Below, piece by piece: positions 60,339-64,000 of a stretch of DNA of 64,000 nt; within the stretch, counting starts at the first letter, position 1, and each line of letters begins with the position of its first letter. Location: positions 1 to 64,000 of the forward strand of contig VGRF01000002.1 of the NCBI GenBank assembly GCA_016875395.1, read 5' to 3'. The position numbers were made by a program, and so were the translations under genes. The notes beneath the pieces are model-generated. The model was not told the origin of the DNA. It ran no database searches and was given only the letters and a program-made list of their open reading frames with translations. This DNA is from Deltaproteobacteria bacterium (GTDB lineage: Bacteria; Myxococcota_A; UBA9160; UBA6930).

Positions 60339-61352
60339 ATGAAGCTCTACACCGTCCCGCCCCTCGAAGACCCGCGCGATGCGCGCACGCTGTTTCCACG
60401 CCTCGAAGCGATCGGCTACGACGGCGCCTTCAGCTTCGAGGCGAAGCACGACCCGTTCTTGCCGATCGCGGTCGCCGCGGAGCACACCAAGACGCTGCGG
60501 CTCGGCACCGCGGTGGCGATCGCGTTCGCGCGCAATCCGATGAACCTCGCGAATCTCGCGTGGGGCGCGCAGCTGCTCAGCGAGGGGCGCTTCCTGTTAG
60601 GGCTCGGCACGCAGGTGCGGCCGCACATCGAGCACCGCTTCTCGATGCCGTGGTCAAAGCCGGCCGCGCGCATGCGCGAGACGGTGCTCGCGCTGCGCGC
60701 GATCTTCGCGGCGTGGCAGCGCGGCGAGAAGCTCGACTTTCGCGGCGAGCACTACCGCCACACGCTGATGATTCCCGCGTTCGACCCCGGCCCGAATCCG
60801 TTCGGCCCGCCGCCGATCTTCGTGGGCGGCTTTGGCCCGCGCATGTGCGAAGTGGCGGGTGAAACCGGCGACGGCTTCCTCGCGCACCCGTTCAACACGC
60901 GCGGGTCCCTGACAACACTCGTGCTGCCCGCGCTCGAACGAGGCCTCGCGAAGAGCGCGCGCACGCGGCGCGACGTCGAGGTGATCTGCGCGACGCTCGT
61001 CGTCACCGCGGACGAAGAGCGCGACTTCGCGCGCGTGGTCGCCGCCGCGCGCAAGCACCTCGCGTTCTACGGCTCGACGCCCGCGTACCGCCAAACGCTC
61101 GATTTGCACGGCTGGGGCGACCTGCACGTCGAGCTGAACCGCCTCTCGAAGCAGGGACGCTGGGACGACATGGCGGGCCTGATCGGCGACGACGTGCTCC
61201 ACGCAATCGCCGTCGTGGGCCCGCGCCGCGAGATCGCCGCCAAGCTGCGCGCTCGCCTCGCCGGCATCGCCGACGGCGTGAGCCTCACCCACAACCGCGC
61301 GCCGGATCCCGAGCACTGGGCGGACGTGGTGCGGGAGATGAAGCGGACCTAG
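60339..61352 (+). CDS. LLM-class F420-type oxidoreductase (TIGR03617-like)
   Basis: 337 residues: EAIGYDGAFSFEAKHDPFLP, RLGTAVAIAFARNPM, GRFLLGLGTQVRPHIEHRFS, FVGGFGPRMCEVAGETGDG. The RPHIEHRFSMPW stretch is characteristic of the TIGR03617 F420-dependent group. It is convergent with the YaiI-like gene; their stop codons share a CTAG (61349-61352). Starts 12 bases after the COG3357-like reading frame ends. Confidence 0.93.
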   Translation: MKLYTVPPLEDPRDARTLFPRLEAIGYDGAFSFEAKHDPFLPIAVAAEHTKTLRLGTAVAIAFARNPMNLANLAWGAQLLSEGRFLLGLGTQVRPHIEHRFSMPWSKPAARMRETVLALRAIFAAWQRGEKLDFRGEHYRHTLMIPAFDPGPNPFGPPPIFVGGFGPRMCEVAGETGDGFLAHPFNTRGSLTTLVLPALERGLAKSARTRRDVEVICATLVVTADEERDFARVVAAARKHLAFYGSTPAYRQTLDLHGWGDLHVELNRLSKQGRWDDMAGLIGDDVLHAIAVVGPRREIAAKLRARLAGIADGVSLTHNRAPDPEHWADVVREMKRT

Positions 61353-61810
61353 GCGCCCGCCGCCCGCAGCGCGCGATTCACCAGCGCATCGAGCCGCTCC
61401 GCGAAGCGCGAGCGGTCTTTCGCGGTGAGCGCGCGCGGGCCGTGCGTGGTCACGCCGGCGCCGCGCAGGTCGCTCTTCAGCGCGCGCGTCGCGAGCGCGT
61501 CGCCGATCATGTCGGCGGTGAACTCGCGGCCGTCGCTCCCTAACACCAGCGCGCTCTTCTCGAGGCAGCGCGAGGCGAGCGGGATGTCGGCGGTGATGAC
61601 GACGTCGTGCGCTTGCACGTTCTCCGCGATCCAGTCGTCCGCGGCGTCCGGGCCCTCCTCGACGACGATGAGCTGCACGCCGAAGCCGGGCGGCACGTGC
61701 ATCGCCGAGTTCGCGACGAGCGCGACGGCGAGCCCGTAGCGCGTCGCGACGACGTACACCTCGTCCTTCACCGGGCATGCATCGCCGTCGACGAAGATCG
61801 CGATGGGCAA
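61349..61810 (-). CDS. yaiI: YaiI/YqxD (DUF188)-family protein
   Basis: 153 residues: IFVDGDACPVKDEVY, VANSAMHVPP, ADDWIAENVQAHDVVITADI and RFAERLDALV. A PIN-like fold with Asp residues is proposed for this family; function unknown. TTG start at 61810, 6 bases after the aguA stop, since no ATG fits the family's length. Downstream of aguA on the same strand, so probably cotranscribed. Confidence 0.88.
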   Translation of the reverse strand: MPIAIFVDGDACPVKDEVYVVATRYGLAVALVANSAMHVPPGFGVQLIVVEEGPDAADDWIAENVQAHDVVITADIPLASRCLEKSALVLGSDGREFTADMIGDALATRALKSDLRGAGVTTHGPRALTAKDRSRFAERLDALVNRALRAAGA

Positions 61811-61815
61811 GTGGC

Positions 61816-62934
61816 TCAGCGGCGGCGCATGCCCGCCGGCTCCTGCTGCGTGAGGCAGTGCAGCGTGCCGAGACCCCACACGAGGTCGACGGCGTGGATG
61901 CCGACGACTGCGCGCGTCGGGAACAGCTTCGCGAGCGTGTTCAGCGCGACGCGATCGTTCGGGTCGTTGAAGGTGGGCACGAGCACGGCGCGGTTCGCGA
62001 TGTAGAAGTTCGCGTAGCTCGCGGGCAAGCGCGTGCCGCCCATCACGACCGGTCGTGGGTACGGGAGCTTCACGACGCGCAGGCCGCGCACGTGGGCGAG
62101 GCGGCGCACGTTGTCTTCGGAGCGCGCGTGGTTCTCGTCCGCGGGGTCGGCCTCGTACGCGAGCACGACGGTGTTCTTCGAGACGAACCGCGCGATGTCG
62201 TCGACGTGGCCGTGCGTGTCGTCGCCGACGCAGCCCTCGCCGAGCCAGATCGTCTCGCGGATGCCGAGCGCCGCGGCGAACACGCGCTCGTAGTCCGCGC
62301 GCGTCATGCCCGGATTGCGCTCCTGCACTCTCGAGAGCAGGCATTCCTCGGTCGTGAGCAGGCGCCCCGCGCCGTTCGCGTCGATCGCGCCGCCCTCGAG
62401 CACGACGCGCTGCGCGTCGCGCGCGCCGTCGGTCGCGCTCCGTAACAAGTTCTCGCTGCGGTCGGGGCGGCACGGCAGCACGCGCGCGTGGCCGCTGATG
62501 CGCTCGATCGCGGCGCCGACCAGCACGTCGCGCTTCCAGTTCGCGTACTTCGCCCACGCGTTGAATCGCCAGCTCGCGAGCACCACGCGGCCGCGCGCAT
62601 CGTGCACGAACGTGGGCGCGCTGTCGCGCAGCCACACGCGATCGTTCGGCACGAGATGCAGCCGCACGCGCTCCTTCGGCACGCCGTGTGCGGCGAGCTT
62701 CTGCTTGGCGTCGGCGCGCACGCTCGCGTCGTGGCAGAGAATCTCGACCTGCTCACTCTGCGCGAGCACGCGCGCGATCTCGGCGTACACCCACGGAATC
62801 GGCGCGAGCTTGCCGGGCCAATCGGGCTCGTGGTGAGGCCACGCGATCCAGGTCGCGCGGTGCGGCTCCCACTCGCCAGGGAAGCGCAGCGGGAACTCGG
62901 GCGTGCGCACCGTCTTCGCGCTGCGAGCCGCCAT
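61816..62934 (-). CDS. aguA: Agmatine deiminase
   Basis: 372 residues of the guanidino-modifying (PPAD) fold: MxxxEWEPHRATWIAWP, NDRVWLRDSAPTFV, EGGAIDANGAG, GDDTHGHVDDIARF and catalytic C360 in GTLHCLTQQEP. It converts agmatine to N-carbamoylputrescine. aguB is immediately upstream on the same strand (39-base gap), completing the route to putrescine. No arginine decarboxylase is in the window. Confidence 0.95.
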   Translation of the reverse strand: MAARSAKTVRTPEFPLRFPGEWEPHRATWIAWPHHEPDWPGKLAPIPWVYAEIARVLAQSEQVEILCHDASVRADAKQKLAAHGVPKERVRLHLVPNDRVWLRDSAPTFVHDARGRVVLASWRFNAWAKYANWKRDVLVGAAIERISGHARVLPCRPDRSENLLRSATDGARDAQRVVLEGGAIDANGAGRLLTTEECLLSRVQERNPGMTRADYERVFAAALGIRETIWLGEGCVGDDTHGHVDDIARFVSKNTVVLAYEADPADENHARSEDNVRRLAHVRGLRVVKLPYPRPVVMGGTRLPASYANFYIANRAVLVPTFNDPNDRVALNTLAKLFPTRAVVGIHAVDLVWGLGTLHCLTQQEPAGMRRR

Positions 62935-62973
62935 CGCGTCCCTAATTCCTCGCCTCGGCGGCGAGCCGCTTGC

Positions 62974-63891
62974 TCAACTCAGCCATCTCTTCGTGATGCC
63001 GCCGTACGCGTCGATGCGGCGGTCGCGCAGGAAGGGCCAGTTGCGGCGCGTCTCCTCGGCGAGCGCGTGGTCGCAGCGCGCGACGAGCGTGGCGGGCTCG
63101 GTCTTCGCTTCGGCGAGGATGCGGCCGAACGGGTCGTAGATCGTCGAATGCCCGAAGAACTCGATGCCGTCGGTGCCGGGCTCCGGCTCGAAGCCGACGC
63201 GATTCGGCGACGCGACGAACACGCCGTTCGCGATCGCGTGCGCGCGCTGGATCGTCTGCCACGCCGTGCGCTGCGCTTCGCCGAACGTGGCCTTCTCCGC
63301 GGGGTGCCAGCCGATCGCGGTGGGGTAGAAGATCACGTCTGCCCCTAACAACGCCGTGATGCGCGCCGCTTCCGGGTACCACTGGTCCCAGCAGATCAGC
63401 ACGCCGACGCGCGCGTGTTTCGTCTGCCACACCGCGAAGCCGTTCGACGAGGCCGCGGCGCCCGGCACCGAGACGGCGTCGCCCGGCGCGAAGTAGTACT
63501 TCTCGAAGTAGAGCGGGTCGTCGGGGATGTGCATCTTGCGGTAGACGCCGAGCAGCGCGCCGTCCGCATCGATCACCGCCGCCGAGTTGCGGTACACGCC
63601 CGCGGCTTCGCGCTCGAACAGCGGCACGACGAGCACGACGCCGAGCTCGCGCGCGAGGGCCTGCATGCGCTGCGTGGTCGGGCCGGGAATCGACTCCGCG
63701 AGATCGAAGCGCGCCGTCTCTTCCTTCTTGCAGAAGTAGGGCGCGTTGAACATCTCCTGCAGGCAGATCACGCGCGCGCCCTGCGCGTGCGCCTCGCGGA
63801 CGCGCGCGACCTGGCGCGAGGCGTTCGCTTCGAGATCCGCGTCGCCCGCGCGCTCCTGCACGATGCCGACCGTGAAAGCTGCCGTTCGCAT
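62974..63891 (-). CDS. aguB: N-carbamoylputrescine amidase
   Basis: 305 residues, nitrilase superfamily. Catalytic E46 (CLQEMFNAPYF), K119 (YRKMHIPDDP) and C167 (LICWDQWYPEAAR) are all present. EKYYFAPGD is characteristic of the AguB branch. It hydrolyses N-carbamoylputrescine to putrescine, CO2 and ammonia. First gene of the aguB-aguA-yaiI unit. Confidence 0.95.
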   Translation of the reverse strand: MRTAAFTVGIVQERAGDADLEANASRQVARVREAHAQGARVICLQEMFNAPYFCKKEETARFDLAESIPGPTTQRMQALARELGVVLVVPLFEREAAGVYRNSAAVIDADGALLGVYRKMHIPDDPLYFEKYYFAPGDAVSVPGAAASSNGFAVWQTKHARVGVLICWDQWYPEAARITALLGADVIFYPTAIGWHPAEKATFGEAQRTAWQTIQRAHAIANGVFVASPNRVGFEPEPGTDGIEFFGHSTIYDPFGRILAEAKTEPATLVARCDHALAEETRRNWPFLRDRRIDAYGGITKRWLS

Positions 63892-63923
63892 GGCGGCGCA
63901 CGGTAACGCCTGGCCGACGTTTG

Positions 63924-63969
63924 GGGCCTGGCGTGGAACGTCGCTGTCGCGTCACTCCGTGCCAGGCCC
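63924..63969. repeat. Inverted repeat upstream of aguB
   Basis: GGGCCTGGC (63924-63932) and GCCAGGCCC (63961-63969) pair around 28 bases; allowing two mismatches the arms extend to 14 bases. Located between aguB (minus) and a probable gene starting with the ATG at the window edge (63998). It may be an operator or a repeat. Confidence 0.5.
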
Positions 63970-63997
63970 GAAATGGCCCTGGTCTAGCCTCGCGCCC

Positions 63998-64000
63998 ATG
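63998..64000 (+). other. Possible start codon of a gene cut by the window edge
   Basis: The window ends with CGCGCCCATG. The ATG is divergent from aguB and could begin a gene. Only the three bases are seen, so no product can be given. Confidence 0.2.

Noticed and set aside
1-64000. tRNA, rRNA, CRISPR array or complete insertion sequence
   Set aside because: I found no TpsiC-type GTTCGAATCC arms in tRNA context, no regularly spaced repeats and no transposase reading frame.

Overview
This window is a GC-rich stretch of chromosome (I estimate about two thirds GC) from a Gram-negative, probably aerobic and free-living bacterium. Signs of an outer membrane are two PEP-CTERM proteins, several lipoproteins with lipoboxes, a beta-barrel protein and the tail of a TonB-dependent receptor. 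Four luciferase-like (F420-type) oxidoreductases, two acyl-CoA dehydrogenases, a DUF35/thiolase pair, a MaoC-type double hotdog protein, several SDRs and a Baeyer-Villiger-type monooxygenase point to a lipid- and xenobiotic-degrading lifestyle. The mix recalls uncultured soil or marine lineages formerly placed in Deltaproteobacteria (Myxococcota- or Binatota-like). That placement is inference: no rRNA, tRNA or marker set is present.

Layout. 1-3.0 kb: a dispersed palindromic repeat, DUF35 plus thiolase, and an EamA transporter with a His-rich tail. 3.0-9.3 kb: msrB, ferredoxin, an MBL hydrolase, an EVE/nitroreductase pair, a PEP-CTERM protein with a possible internal thioester, a TIM-barrel epimerase, a PilZ protein and rnhA. 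9.3-14.8 kb: housekeeping genes (engD/ychF, tgt, pyrF, a 42-residue basic protein, an acyl-CoA dehydrogenase overlapping pyrE). 14.8-15.0 kb: a scar where the 3' tails of two unrelated genes meet head to head. 15.0-24.4 kb: thioesterase, LLM oxidoreductase, MaoC, a barrel protein, a lipoprotein with a full NDM-like subclass B1 metallo-beta-lactamase zinc site, an AMIN-domain membrane protein, a secreted Hcp-like protein and a GNAT gene with an in-frame amber codon. 24.4-33.9 kb: DEAD-box helicase, HxlR/carboxymuconolactone decarboxylase pair, MFS transporter, GST, then a eukaryote-type bifunctional 6-phosphofructo-2-kinase/fructose-2,6-bisphosphatase divergent from a phosphofructokinase. 34-44 kb: sugar epimerases, a tandem pair of novel secreted paralogs, an archaemetzincin-like lipoprotein, a VWA protein, a DUF4143 ATPase behind a perfect palindrome, a TauD dioxygenase and an AtoE-type transporter. 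44-54 kb: LLM, hydrolase and SDR genes, then a Gfo/Idh - heme-binding HEAT-repeat - ThuA operon. 54-64 kb: a diiron MBL protein, a monooxygenase, an acyl-CoA dehydrogenase, a second PEP-CTERM protein, glutathione peroxidase, a COG3357-like regulator interrupted by TGA at a CxxC cysteine, and an aguA/aguB polyamine pair.

How genes work together. The clearest functional units are aguA-aguB (agmatine to putrescine), pyrF/pyrE (end of UMP synthesis), the glycolytic pair at 29.6-32.3 kb, the oxidative sugar module at 47.7-53.1 kb, and many ATGA/GTGA/TGATG overlaps implying translational coupling. Beyond genes, three sequence patterns stand out: two families of dispersed palindromic repeats, and the word TTGTTA(C/G)G, AT-rich for this genome, which occurs about 21 times in coding and non-coding DNA on both strands.
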